From NCBI RefSeq assembly GCF_003368325.1, contig NZ_CP031466.1, positions 434,001 through 498,000 of the forward strand: DNA of 64,000 nt, written 5' to 3'. The DNA comes from Paraburkholderia caffeinilytica. Lineage in GTDB: Bacteria > Pseudomonadota > Gammaproteobacteria > Burkholderiales > Burkholderiaceae. Shown piece by piece: positions 47,152-56,602 of this stretch (position 1 is the stretch's first letter; every line of letters begins with the position of its first letter). A program made the translations under genes and the position numbers. Below the pieces are notes generated by a model. That model had not been told where the DNA came from, ran no database searches, and saw nothing but the letters and a program-made list of their open reading frames with translations.

Positions 47152-47379
47152 TTACACGTGAACGATTTCCCAATCGCTGAGTTTTTCTGGAATTTCGAGC
47201 GTCGACGTGTCGATTTCCGTCAGCTGCGGGCAGCTCAGGCCGCGTGCGACTTCATCGGCTGCCTGTTCCGGGCAGGAAAATTCACCGAGCGTTTCGTTGC
47301 CGTAGGTTGCTTCCCAGCCATCTTGGCCCGGCAAAATGTAGAACGCTCCCTGGGTCGATCCAAAGCGAAAGCCTTTCAT
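47152..47379 (-). CDS. Small acidic protein of 75 residues, function unknown
   Basis: ATG 47379 follows GGGAGACTAAAA, a good ribosome site. The product is acidic, with FYILPGQDGWEATYG and two Cys about 15 residues apart (FSCPEQA, LSCPQL), and no membrane segment. The clear ribosome site and protein-like composition argue for a real gene. I do not recognise the family. A 407-base AT-rich region precedes it. Confidence 0.7.
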   Translation of the reverse strand: MKGFRFGSTQGAFYILPGQDGWEATYGNETLGEFSCPEQAADEVARGLSCPQLTEIDTSTLEIPEKLSDWEIVHV

Positions 47380-47786
47380 TTTTAGTCTCCCGATTGCCAA
47401 TTAAAAACCGCTGTGCCGCGACGCTTTTGGTAGGGGCGGGGGACTCGCTGCGACTGCGTTTGTGTCCCGTCTTTTGCCGCACCCTTTTCGCTGCGTCCTA
47501 TGAAGCGTCGGCTCTTGTAAAAGAGTCTACGTCAGCGAGTCATGACGCAAGAGGGCGTTAGACGGTTCTTTCTATCAAAAAATACCGTTTAAAAATAAAC
47601 GGTTACGATCGTCATTTTGCGATGTGCAACGTGGGGCGACATTGCGAAATGGAGAATTTGTGCCACGCACCACGATTTTTTACGAGGCAAGGGCTCATAT
47701 CGCATCGTGAAATTTTGGTGCCTTGGCCACATAGTGGGGCGGCGTACATGCGGAACGGAGCGAGGCTTCGCCCGTGACCGCTCAGA
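47380..47786. other. 407-base AT-rich region upstream of the 75-residue gene
   Basis: No credible ORF. A palindrome ACCGTTTA-AAAA-TAAACGGT with perfect eight-base arms lies at 47584-47603, and the surrounding 47560-47620 is AT-rich. It should hold the promoter of the small gene; the neighbouring hydrolase gene ends at 47787 and reads toward it. Confidence 0.55.
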
Positions 47787-48593
47787 TCAGGGAAGAACCC
47801 GCTGCAGAAAAGCGAGCATCACTCGGTTGAATTGCGCTGGCCGCTGCAGCGGCGCGAAATGGCTCACGCCAGGCAAAAGAATCAACTTCGCGCCGGGAAT
47901 GCTGCGGGCGAGATAGTCGGCGTGCTCCGGCTTGATGAATTCGTCGTGCTCGCTTTGGACAATCGCCACCGGTACACGAATCTGGCCGAGATCGTGCGCG
48001 GAGTAGTTGGGCTGCGTTCTCATCATTTCGCTGACCGCCCCGACAAAGGCGTCGAAGTCGCCGGGTGTGGCCGAGAGTTGCGCGTAGTCTTTGGCGTGCC
48101 GTCCGAAGCAGCGATCGATGATCGGCGTCGGCACGAATGCCTTCGTCCCACTGGGATCCATGTTGCAGCCGAAGAAGAACACCCCCGCAACCCGCTCGGG
48201 CGCCTGGAGACCCAGCACCATCGCGACGCAGGCGCCGTCGCTCCAGCCCACGATCGCGGCCTGGTCGAGCTGAAGCGCGTCCATCACGGCCAGAACGTCG
48301 GAGGCCATCAGCTCGTACAGATAGGGGCGCGCATCGCGGGTGCTGCGGCCATGGCCGCGGCTGTCGATCACCACCACGCGATGCCCCGAGCCGGCCAGCG
48401 CCGGGACCTGATAGCCCCAGTTGCCGCTGTGTCCCAGGCCGCCATGCAGCAGGATCACCGGTTTGCCGCTTCCATAGGACGCGTACCAGATGCGCGCGCC
48501 TTCGTGCTCGACGTAGCCGTCGTCGTTCGGGGCCGGCAGCGGGGCGGCGCCGTGGGCTTCGAAATGGGTGAGGTCGTCGTCGTGGAATTCCAT
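47787..48593 (-). CDS. Alpha/beta-fold hydrolase
   Basis: The 268-residue protein has the oxyanion-hole motif LLHGG (48-52), nucleophile elbow GWSDG with S118, acid D215 in SEHDEF and H243 in GVSHFAP, giving a complete Ser-Asp-His triad. The family (3-oxoadipate enol-lactonase-like and related esterases) acts on small esters or lactones in the cytoplasm. The substrate is not predictable from context. ATG 48593 follows AAGGCACCTCTC. Confidence 0.92.
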   Translation of the reverse strand: MEFHDDDLTHFEAHGAAPLPAPNDDGYVEHEGARIWYASYGSGKPVILLHGGLGHSGNWGYQVPALAGSGHRVVVIDSRGHGRSTRDARPYLYELMASDVLAVMDALQLDQAAIVGWSDGACVAMVLGLQAPERVAGVFFFGCNMDPSGTKAFVPTPIIDRCFGRHAKDYAQLSATPGDFDAFVGAVSEMMRTQPNYSAHDLGQIRVPVAIVQSEHDEFIKPEHADYLARSIPGAKLILLPGVSHFAPLQRPAQFNRVMLAFLQRVLP

Positions 48594-48739
48594 GAGAGGT
48601 GCCTTCCAGGTGAGCTCAGCAGCTCAAGGATCCACCAGGTTTCCAGCGCCGCCACCAGAAAATCAATAAAGCTACGAGTTTTCGCGCTGTGACGGTGGGT
48701 GGGCGGCGTGAACGTGGGCGGCCGGCCGCGATTTCGATT

Positions 48740-51670
48740 TTAGCGAGTTCCCAGCACCGTCGCGCTGGCGGGCACCGTCGCGATCAGATTGAGCGCCAAC
48801 CGTTGAGCCCGCTCCCGCTCTGCCGCGGTGAGCGTCGCCCCAACGCGCTGTTCGACAACGCGCGTGGCGTCGGCATAGGCGCGCAAGCCGGGTCTGGCGG
48901 CAAAGCTCGCCTGCGCGCGCTGAAGCCAGGCGTCGCCGAGTGCTTTATCGCGCATCACGCCGTCGCCCGAGAGGTAGCGAATCCCCGTTTCGTACTGCCG
49001 CAATGGCTCGCCCCGCAACGCCCCGTTCAGCGTCGAGAGTGCGTTCCACGCCGCTTCGCCATGTTCTGCGGCAGCCGATGTCGGTAAGCCGCTTTTCGCA
49101 TCCGACGCTGGCTCGCCGGCGGTGAGCGCGAGCCAGTACGGCGACCGTTGAGTGAGCGAGTGCGTCTGTCCCGCAGCCTGAGCGCGCAGTGCAAGCGCGA
49201 TGACCGCCGCATCGCATCCCAACGCGGCAGCTTTGCGATGCCAGCCTAGCGCCAGCTCGTCATCAATGGGCACACCCGTGCCGGTCTCGTACAGATTCGC
49301 GAGATCGTCCGCCGCTTCACACGAACCCGCGGCGGCGGCCTTTTCGAGCCATCCGCGCGCAAGGGTCATGTTTTGTGCAACACCGCGTCCGCTCAGGTAG
49401 GCCGCGCCCACCATTTCCATCGCGGACGAACTGCCGCCCGCCGCCTGGCTGGCCCATGCAAAGGCCTCCTGGTCATCGCGCTCACCGCCGAGTCCGGTAA
49501 ACAGATGCCACGCGAGCGAGGCTTGCGCCGAGGCATTGCCCTGCGCGGCCGAGCGGCGGAACCAGTACATCGCCGCGCCGAAATCGGCCGTCACGCCGCT
49601 GCCCTGGTCGTACGAGTCGCCGAGGATCGATTCGTAGGCGGCGTCTCCGGTATTCGCGAGGCGCCACTGCCAGTAGACCCGCTCACGGGCGGACGCGTCA
49701 TTGCCGGTTGCGATGCCGACAGCCAACTGACGCATCGCGAATGCATCGCCCGCCTGCGCGGCTGCGAGGCACCAGCGCTGTGCCGCCGGCGCATCGCGCG
49801 CGACGCCCGAGCCGTTCGCGTAGGCGAGACACAGCACGCGCTGCGAGACGAGATCGTTGGATTCCGCGCCACGCGTGAACCATGTGAGCGCGCTGGCCTG
49901 GTCGGGCGTCGTGCCTTCGCCCCTGGCATAAAGGTTTCCCATTGCGGCGTAGGCGGGACCGAATTTTTGCGCGACTGCCTTGACCAGCCATTCCTTTCCG
50001 CTGTCCTTGCTGACCGACGACGGACGACTGAGCAAATACAAGCCGAGCATCGTCTGCGCCTGTGGGTCGCCGGCTTGCGCGGCGAGTTCCAGGTAGTGTT
50101 CGCCGAGTGCTTCGTCGCGCGGTGTGCCGACACCGTACAGGTACTGCCAGCCCGTTGCGCGTTCGCCGTCGAGATTGCCCAGATCGGCCGCCTTGCGATA
50201 CCAGACCAGTGCCTGCGCTTTGTCGGCCGGCACGCCTTCGCCGGCGAACAGCATTTTGCCCGCCATCACGGCGGCTTGCGCATAGCCGCGTTCAGCGCCC
50301 GTACGCGCGAGCTGGAAGGCGAGCGCCGGGTTTTTCGGCATGCCGGATCCGGCATCGGCGAGCAACGCAAGATTGAACGACGCGACCCCCAGGCCTTGCG
50401 CGGCCGCACGTTCGTACCACTGCTTTGCTTCGGCGAGATTGCGCGCTTCGCCTTCGCCACGCTGCAGCATGACGCCGAGATCGTTTTGAGCCGATGCAAC
50501 CCCTGCCTGAGCCGCACCACGCATCCATCCGATTGCGGCATCCGGATCGACGGACCCGCCGAGCCCAAAGCGGTACTCGACGGCCAGTTCGAATTGCGCC
50601 GTGGCGTCGCCCTCGAGCGCGGCCTTTCGATGCCAGACGCGCGCCAAGGCTGCGTTGCGGGTGGTGCCGACGCCGCCCGAGTACAGTTCGCCAAGCCGGC
50701 GCTGTGCGTAGATCGAGCCGTGCCGCGCCGCAATCGACATCAGCGCGAAGCCGCGTGGGTCGTCACGAGGGACGCCCGAGCCGGCCAGATACAGATCGGC
50801 GAGCACGGCGTGCGCTTCGATATGGTCCTGCGCAACTGCTGCGCTGAGCCATCCCGCTGCGTTGTGCGCATCTTGCGCAACACCCCAGCCGCGCAACAGC
50901 GAGATGCCGAGCAGAAACTCGCCGTCGGGGTCGCCGTGTACCGCGCCTTGAATGAACCAGGTCACGCTGCCGTGAACGTCGCGAGGCACGCCTGGCCGGC
51001 CGCCGGCCAGCAGTTGACCGGCACTGGTCGCGCCATGCGGATAGCCATTTTCAGCGGCCCGCACAAACTCCGTGTACGCGGAGGCGAAGTCGACCGCACC
51101 GCCTTCACCGTTGTAGTCCATCAGGCCGAGCGTGCCGGCTGCGGCGCCGTCGCCGTTGTCCGCCGCGAGCGCGAGCCACCGGCGAGCAGCGGCATAGTCC
51201 TTCGGCACGCGCGTGCCATCGTGGTAAAGCGAGCCGACCACGCGCTGCGCGGCCGGCGAGCCGTCCACGGCGGTCTGCTTCAGAATGGCGAGGCCGGCAT
51301 CGTCGGGCTGCATGGCGAAGCCGAACAGCATCATTTGCCCGTAGACGAGACGCGCGTCCCGATTTCCGGCAGCCGCGTCCGCACGGCACAACGCGAGCAA
51401 TTGCGCGGGCTTTGCGAGCGGCGAGGCGGCCCATTCCTGGCCGGCGCCGAAGCGCAGTGCGCAAGGCGTGGTCGGGTCGCTGAACGACGCGGACGGCACG
51501 GCCGCGAACGAAAATGCCGGACGAGCGGCGTCCTGAACAATCGACGGCATCGCGCTTGCGACGATAGGCGCCACGGCGGCCGCCGTTAGCGTGAGCGACG
51601 AGAGCAACGAAGCCATTCGCGACAGGGCGGGCCGCGCGCGCTGAAGCCGGCTGGCGGATGCGAATGTCAC
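48740..51670 (-). CDS. Large Sel1-repeat protein, exported
   Basis: The product has about 976 residues. An N-terminal signal peptide (LSSLTLTAAAVAPIVASAMP) is followed from about residue 100 by more than 20 Sel1-type repeats with the A-x-L-G-x-x-Y-x-x-G-x-G-V and W-x-x-x-A-A signatures. These helical solenoids scaffold protein-protein contacts, here probably in the periplasm. The GTG start at 51670 is chosen because it overlaps the stop of the upstream TPR gene as GTGA, implying translational coupling. The last 110 residues are less regular. Confidence 0.92.
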   Translation of the reverse strand: MTFASASRLQRARPALSRMASLLSSLTLTAAAVAPIVASAMPSIVQDAARPAFSFAAVPSASFSDPTTPCALRFGAGQEWAASPLAKPAQLLALCRADAAAGNRDARLVYGQMMLFGFAMQPDDAGLAILKQTAVDGSPAAQRVVGSLYHDGTRVPKDYAAARRWLALAADNGDGAAAGTLGLMDYNGEGGAVDFASAYTEFVRAAENGYPHGATSAGQLLAGGRPGVPRDVHGSVTWFIQGAVHGDPDGEFLLGISLLRGWGVAQDAHNAAGWLSAAVAQDHIEAHAVLADLYLAGSGVPRDDPRGFALMSIAARHGSIYAQRRLGELYSGGVGTTRNAALARVWHRKAALEGDATAQFELAVEYRFGLGGSVDPDAAIGWMRGAAQAGVASAQNDLGVMLQRGEGEARNLAEAKQWYERAAAQGLGVASFNLALLADAGSGMPKNPALAFQLARTGAERGYAQAAVMAGKMLFAGEGVPADKAQALVWYRKAADLGNLDGERATGWQYLYGVGTPRDEALGEHYLELAAQAGDPQAQTMLGLYLLSRPSSVSKDSGKEWLVKAVAQKFGPAYAAMGNLYARGEGTTPDQASALTWFTRGAESNDLVSQRVLCLAYANGSGVARDAPAAQRWCLAAAQAGDAFAMRQLAVGIATGNDASARERVYWQWRLANTGDAAYESILGDSYDQGSGVTADFGAAMYWFRRSAAQGNASAQASLAWHLFTGLGGERDDQEAFAWASQAAGGSSSAMEMVGAAYLSGRGVAQNMTLARGWLEKAAAAGSCEAADDLANLYETGTGVPIDDELALGWHRKAAALGCDAAVIALALRAQAAGQTHSLTQRSPYWLALTAGEPASDAKSGLPTSAAAEHGEAAWNALSTLNGALRGEPLRQYETGIRYLSGDGVMRDKALGDAWLQRAQASFAARPGLRAYADATRVVEQRVGATLTAAERERAQRLALNLIATVPASATVLGTR

Positions 51671-53280
51671 GCACCGCCTCGCTGGACCATCATCCACTCG
51701 TTGGTTCCATAGGGCTGGAGATCGTTCAGCCGGCCGACAAAAGCGCGGGCTGCCGCGTCGTTGTGTTTCACGTAGCGTTCATAGGCCGCGGCCATGAACC
51801 AGGTTTCGGCGAGCGCGTTCTGGATGGCGACGGGATTGTCGAGCGATACGATCTGACCGTATACCTGTTCGACCGGGAGTTTGCCCTGCATATACAGCAG
51901 CAGCCAACGGCGATAACTTCCAAACACCGGTTGCGACGCACGCCGGATGTAGTCGTCGAAGTACGCATTGGTGGGCGCGGCTCCGGCACTTCTTGCCCGG
52001 ACGTAGAGATAGAGCGTCGCCATGTAATCCTGGTCGGCGGGCTCCGACCCCTTGGCGCCGTCAATCAGCGCGTCGATCGCCTCGCTCCATTTGCCCTGTT
52101 GCATGTAGGCCAGCGCCGATGAGCTCGAGACTTCGCGATATTTGCTGAAGACCGAGCCAGGGTTGGGCGATGCGGCAGCTTCGTCATGCGCCCGTTTGCG
52201 GATTGGCGCGGCATACGCGAGGGCGGCGTCGATGCGATTCAGATCGACCAGGGTCGTGACTTTCGATTGTTTGTAGCTCACGTCGTCCGGCGCGAGTGCG
52301 ATCGCCTTGTCGATCGCCGCCAGTGCGTCAACATGCCGGCCGATGCCGTCCGAGAATGCCGAAATGTCGCTGTAGGCCTCTGCCTTGGCCTGCGCAGTCG
52401 TGGAAGCCTTCAGTGACTGCCGTCCCTTGTCGAGTTGTTCCGCAGCGATGTTGTACAACGGATTGGTGTCGCCGAAGGGGTGGCGTCGTTCGTTGGCGGG
52501 ATCGATGCCTAGTGAAGAGAATTTGGCGCGTGTCGACGCATCAATCTCCCTGTCCGTCGCCCAGCGCGCGAACTGAACGTAGTCGGCGCGTGCTCCAGCC
52601 GCGTCGCCCGATGCCTCGCGTACGAGGGCGCGTCTGCGATAGACATCCGAGAGCGCAGGTTGAAGCGCGATGGCCTTGGAGAAAGCGTCGAGGGATTCCT
52701 TAAAACGTTTCTTTCCGGCTAACGCGGCGCCGAGTTCCTGGTAGTAGGACGCGCCAATCGTCAGATCGAGATCATGCGTGGCCTCGTGCTTCGCGCGGAG
52801 CCGGTCGAGTGTCGACAGGCATTCATCGTCGCGCTGATTGGTTTCATACAGATGCGCGAGCAACAGCAGTTGCACATCGGTCGGAGTTGGCATGAGTTCG
52901 ACCGCGGCAAGCTGCGCGTCGAGCGCGGCCCGGTCATCCCGAAGCGCCATGTCGACTAGCGTCAGCTCCTGCAGCACTCGCGTGCGCAACGCGACCGGCA
53001 GGCTGTGTGAAGCAAGACATTCGTTCGCAAGACGGGCCGCGTCTGCAGCATGGCCGGCACTCATTTCGGCAGAGAAGCGCTGACAGGTAGCGAGCACGTC
53101 CGGCGGCACATTCGCGGTGGCGCTCGCGGACGGGCCGGACTGCGAGCCGATTGCCGTATCTGCCGCCGAAGCCGACGCGGCCGACGCCGCGAGCGGGGCG
53201 GGGTTATGCGCGCACGCGCTCATGCACAAGGCGGCCACGACGGCTGCTGCGCGTCGGCTTACGTTGTTCTTAATTTTCAT
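51667..53280 (-). CDS. TPR-containing lipoprotein
   Basis: The 537-residue product has a signal peptide with a lipobox-like LCMSAC, so the mature protein starts at a lipidated Cys. Several TPR units are recognisable, for example KKRFKESLDAFSKAIALQP and the following YRRRALVREASGDAAGA, and again GRHVDALAAIDKAIALAP. It has no enzyme motif. ATG 53280 begins MKIKNN; an upstream extension lacks a signal. Its last four bases overlap the start of the Sel1-repeat gene, so the two solenoid proteins are made together and probably interact in the envelope. Confidence 0.9.
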   Translation of the reverse strand: MKIKNNVSRRAAAVVAALCMSACAHNPAPLAASAASASAADTAIGSQSGPSASATANVPPDVLATCQRFSAEMSAGHAADAARLANECLASHSLPVALRTRVLQELTLVDMALRDDRAALDAQLAAVELMPTPTDVQLLLLAHLYETNQRDDECLSTLDRLRAKHEATHDLDLTIGASYYQELGAALAGKKRFKESLDAFSKAIALQPALSDVYRRRALVREASGDAAGARADYVQFARWATDREIDASTRAKFSSLGIDPANERRHPFGDTNPLYNIAAEQLDKGRQSLKASTTAQAKAEAYSDISAFSDGIGRHVDALAAIDKAIALAPDDVSYKQSKVTTLVDLNRIDAALAYAAPIRKRAHDEAAASPNPGSVFSKYREVSSSSALAYMQQGKWSEAIDALIDGAKGSEPADQDYMATLYLYVRARSAGAAPTNAYFDDYIRRASQPVFGSYRRWLLLYMQGKLPVEQVYGQIVSLDNPVAIQNALAETWFMAAAYERYVKHNDAAARAFVGRLNDLQPYGTNEWMMVQRGGA

Positions 53281-53460
53281 GTTCGCGTGGTGAAGAGGCC
53301 GGCGCGGGTGTGAACGATTCTGCGCCCCAGCACCCATATCGGCAGGAAAATGAAGAACTTGAGATCCGCAATGTCGCGGTTTGCTTGTAAAAACTTTCCT
53401 GTCCCGCGCGAATGAATTTCGGCACCGTGTCCGATATTCATCGCGCGGAACCTATGCCGC

Positions 53461-54765
53461 TCAGCTTGAAACGTATGCTACGTACGGCCCCGTGCCCCCA
53501 CCCGTGGACGCCTTGCCCGAAATGCCGTAGTACACGTGCCGGCCATAAAAGAACGGCATGCCGAAGTCGAACTGCCGCGACAGATAGATACCGAGGTTAT
53601 TGAAGGCGTTATTCCCCGACGCGTTCAACGTCGTCCCGTTTGCAATATTGAAACCGAGCGTCACGCTCGCCGGACTGGTTGCCGCCAGCGTCGACGTCCG
53701 GCCCACGGTCACCGTCGGTATGTAGTATCCGGACGAGCTGTCAATCGGGATCGACAGGTCCGGGAAGAACAATACTGTCGATCCGGAATCGAAGAACGTC
53801 GTCCTCAGCGTGGCGCCGTTGTAGCTCGACGTGAAGTCGCCGTTCGCGTCCGTCCCGATCAGCGTGGCGCCCGTGCCTGACAACGCATTGTTCGTCTGCG
53901 TGTCGATGCCGAACACGAGCGTACCGTGAGCCGTCGCGCTGCCGCTGTCGGACACCTGCGCCATCTCCAGGATCACGCCGTTGCTGTCCTGCCCGAACAG
54001 GGTGACGGGATTGGTGATCTGCCCGCTGACGGGCACCGAAGTGGCCGTGCCGGCGTTGGTGTAGTAGTACTGCGACAGCGCTGTAGTCGCACACGCGGTG
54101 CCGCAGTCTGTCGGGCTCACGCCAATGCCGAGAATACCGTTTGCGCCAAGATCGGCGGTGGTTGCGAGCTGACGGCCAACCTGGCACTCGGTCGGCGCGC
54201 TCACGGTCAGCGCCGAATCGCCGATCACGTGGATCGGTACGCTCTGGGCAGTCTCACCCGAAAGCGCAACGTCCGCGAGATGGACCGAACCCCATGCATA
54301 GCCGCTGCCGAACAACGCGCATTCGGCGAGCGGGAGGCCACTCGTCTGATCGGTTTCGGCGGTGAGTGCATTGAAGGTGGTTGTCGGAATCGCTGAGCGA
54401 ACCAGGCGCAGCCCGAACGAGGCGGTATCGACGATCACGTTCGGGATCGTCGAGCAGTTGGTGGCGGCGCCAGATCCCGGGGTACAGATCGTGACGCTGA
54501 CCATGGGCTGATTGTGGATGCCCGTTCCGCTCACCGTCACCGCGATCGTATTGCCGGGGCCGACCGCGGTAGGCACAGCCGACGCGTCCACCGCGAGGAC
54601 GTTGGACGAAGAACTCGTTGTGCTCGACGTCGTGGATGAGCTTCCGCCCGCGTTTGTTGATGTGTTGCTGCTGGTTCCACTGCTGCTACTCCCGCTACCA
54701 CCCCCGCCACAGCCGGCCAGACTCAGCCCGAGCGCCGCGGCAATCACCCATGCGATTTTGCGCAC
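53461..54765 (-). CDS. DUF3443 lipoprotein with pepsin-like aspartic-peptidase motifs
   Basis: The 434-residue product has a lipobox LAGC (Cys19), then a Gly/Ser/Thr-rich linker to about residue 55. The remainder fits DUF3443. Within it VDTAS is at 112-116, GILGIG at 210-215, DSGS at 326-329 and a C-terminal PFFYGRHVYYG at 404-414. This spacing and these motifs match the two catalytic Asp loops (D-T-G-S and D-S/T-G-S), the GILGLG segment and the C-terminal motif of bilobed pepsin-like peptidases. In loop 1 Gly is replaced by Ala. Eight Cys lie in the mature part. The start is GTG 54765 after GAGAGAATAAAA. It lies 30 bases after the DUF2844 gene. Peptidase activity is inference. Confidence 0.88.
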   Translation of the reverse strand: MRKIAWVIAAALGLSLAGCGGGGSGSSSSGTSSNTSTNAGGSSSTTSSTTSSSSNVLAVDASAVPTAVGPGNTIAVTVSGTGIHNQPMVSVTICTPGSGAATNCSTIPNVIVDTASFGLRLVRSAIPTTTFNALTAETDQTSGLPLAECALFGSGYAWGSVHLADVALSGETAQSVPIHVIGDSALTVSAPTECQVGRQLATTADLGANGILGIGVSPTDCGTACATTALSQYYYTNAGTATSVPVSGQITNPVTLFGQDSNGVILEMAQVSDSGSATAHGTLVFGIDTQTNNALSGTGATLIGTDANGDFTSSYNGATLRTTFFDSGSTVLFFPDLSIPIDSSSGYYIPTVTVGRTSTLAATSPASVTLGFNIANGTTLNASGNNAFNNLGIYLSRQFDFGMPFFYGRHVYYGISGKASTGGGTGPYVAYVSS

Positions 54766-54795
54766 TTTTATTCTCTCGATTGATTTTGAACAGAC

Positions 54796-55302
54796 TTACT
54801 TGATGTCGTCGGCGCTGACGCCTTGCGGCAGCGCTTGCGGGAGATAGGCCCGACCCGCGAAGGCGCCCATATGGCCGCCTGTCTCGACAACCAGAGCCGA
54901 CTGATGCACGACGGCTGCCCCATAGCCGCCGCCTTGCGCTGCGTGCGCGTCGGTAAGTCCCTGCACATAAGACGGGAAGTAAGTGGCGAGCAGTGTATTG
55001 AGCGGCGGCATGGTCGGACCTTCCCAGCTCAGCGCGAACACGGTGTTGCCCGCCGCGATGTACTCGTTCACGACCGTGCCCGACGGGAGCGTGGTCTGAC
55101 TCACGGTGTAGGCCGAAGAGGCCGCATTGGCGCTTGCCGCGAAGCGGGCCACCGCGCTGCCGCCCACGCTGGCCGCCCCTGCGCTGGTACTGCTGGCGGT
55201 GACGGGGTAGGTCGGTGCGCCGCCTAACCCTGCATACGCCGGAGCGACCGTGGCGAGCGAGGCCGCGGCCACCACGAGCATTCGAAATTGGCTGATTATC
55301 AT
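54796..55302 (-). CDS. DUF2844 exported protein
   Basis: The 168-residue product has a signal peptide cleaved after APAYA. The mature part is Ala/Ser/Gly-rich with SGTVVNEYIAAGNTVFALSWEGPTMP as its most characteristic part, matching the DUF2844 family as I know it. The family is usually found beside DUF3443 in Burkholderia. ATG 55302 has only a weak purine-rich site. It is the first gene of a probable two-gene unit and may be a partner, chaperone or substrate of the DUF3443 protein. Confidence 0.85.
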   Translation of the reverse strand: MIISQFRMLVVAAASLATVAPAYAGLGGAPTYPVTASSTSAGAASVGGSAVARFAASANAASSAYTVSQTTLPSGTVVNEYIAAGNTVFALSWEGPTMPPLNTLLATYFPSYVQGLTDAHAAQGGGYGAAVVHQSALVVETGGHMGAFAGRAYLPQALPQGVSADDIK

Positions 55303-55591
55303 TTTTTGGTTTTCGACGTTATTCGGAAAATGCGCGCGGACGTTTCCTCGAGCCCACGCGATATCGATGCTAGCGTGCGTCGCTTCGATTAAATCAGATG
55401 AATAACGAGGCGATTCGGGTTCTATTTGAAATTGAAAGCCAGGCAAGCGGAAATCAAACGGCGGGCTTGAGAACGGAATAAACGCAGCCAGTGGGAATCC
55501 ACGGCATTTACCGCAGCCCTTTCAGACGATGTGCGATAGATAATGAATGGCCTGCCTTAAGATGCCGCTCCGGTATTTGTTTCATCGATAT

Positions 55592-56503
55592 TCAAGCTTG
55601 CCCGGACGTTGAAATCTTGCCGAGCTTGTCGATCAACACGGCAACGAAGGTTTCCGTGACAGGCGGCAGGGTCTTGCCGCGCTTCTTGATGAGGGCGATG
55701 GGGCGGGTGAATGCGGGATCGTCGACTGGGCGGACTATCAGTTCAGGTTCCGCTCTGACCTCGCGGGCCGATGCCGGCAGGATGGTCACGCCGAGTCCCG
55801 CGCGCACCATCGCGACCGCGCTCATCATGTAGGTCGGCTCGCACGCGATCTCAGGCATGGCGTGAGCGTCTGCAAACGCGCTGTCGACCACCGCCCGCAC
55901 ACTCGTGCCTTGCGCGGTGAGCACGAGCGGGACGCCTGCAAGGTCGGCCAGCGTGATGCGCTTGCGGCGTGCCAGCGCATGGCGCTTCGGAAACACGGCC
56001 ACCAACCGGTCGATGCCCGCATGCAGCACCTCGAAGCCAGCGTCGCCCAGCTCGCCGCCGGTCAGACCGATATCCACTTCTTCGCTGCGTACCAGCGTGT
56101 TGACCATGCTGGCGACCACGTCGCGCACATGAAAGCTCACGCGCGGAACCGTCTTCTTCAGGTCCTGCACGAGTTCCGGCAATACGCTCGCCGCGAAAGT
56201 GGGCAAGCACGCGATCCGCACCGTGCCGCTCGAGCCTTCGCCGAGCGCACGCGCGTCGATCAGCACGTGCTCCATGTCATGCAGGGACTTTTGCAGCAGC
56301 GGCAGCAGTTCGCGGCCGGTCGGTGTCAACGCGACGTTGCGGCTGTTGCGATCGAAAAGACGCAGGCCGACCGTCTCCTCCAGACGGCGTATTTGCACCG
56401 TCAAGGCGGGTTGAGAAAGATGCAGGCGCGTGGCCGCGCGCGTGAAACTGCCCGTTTGCGCCACGGCGATAAACGCGCGAATGTCCCGAAGGTTCAGATC
56501 CAT
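55592..56503 (-). CDS. LysR-family transcriptional regulator
   Basis: The 303-residue protein has the helix-turn-helix GSFTRAATRLHLSQPALTVQIRRLEE (about 18-43) and RLFDRNSRNVALTPTG, then a LysR substrate-binding domain. It is divergent from the CitMHS operon over 99 bases that contain a good LysR-type inverted repeat, so it very likely controls that operon. ATG 56503 begins MDLNLRDIRAF. A 289-base gene-free interval separates it from DUF2844. Confidence 0.94.
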   Translation of the reverse strand: MDLNLRDIRAFIAVAQTGSFTRAATRLHLSQPALTVQIRRLEETVGLRLFDRNSRNVALTPTGRELLPLLQKSLHDMEHVLIDARALGEGSSGTVRIACLPTFAASVLPELVQDLKKTVPRVSFHVRDVVASMVNTLVRSEEVDIGLTGGELGDAGFEVLHAGIDRLVAVFPKRHALARRKRITLADLAGVPLVLTAQGTSVRAVVDSAFADAHAMPEIACEPTYMMSAVAMVRAGLGVTILPASAREVRAEPELIVRPVDDPAFTRPIALIKKRGKTLPPVTETFVAVLIDKLGKISTSGQA

Positions 56504-56523
56504 GATGGTTCGTAATAGCTGCG

Positions 56524-56543
56524 ATCAATTCATTTCAATTGAT
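56524..56543. promoter_or_regulatory. LysR-type operator ATCAATT-N6-AATTGAT
   Basis: Perfect seven-base arms enclose CATTTC, and the site contains a T-N11-A (56525-56537). It lies 20 bases before the LysR start (minus) and 60 bases before the transporter start, the standard LysR position. Confidence 0.65.
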
Positions 56544-56602
56544 TTATCGCCGTCCCGAACTTACGCTGGATCGCAGTAAAAAACAACATCGGAGACAAGG
56601 AC

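Noticed and set aside
49373..51589. 738-residue plus-strand ORF opposite the Sel1 gene
   Set aside because: Composition is a reverse-frame shadow; the minus-strand frame shows clear Sel1 periodicity.
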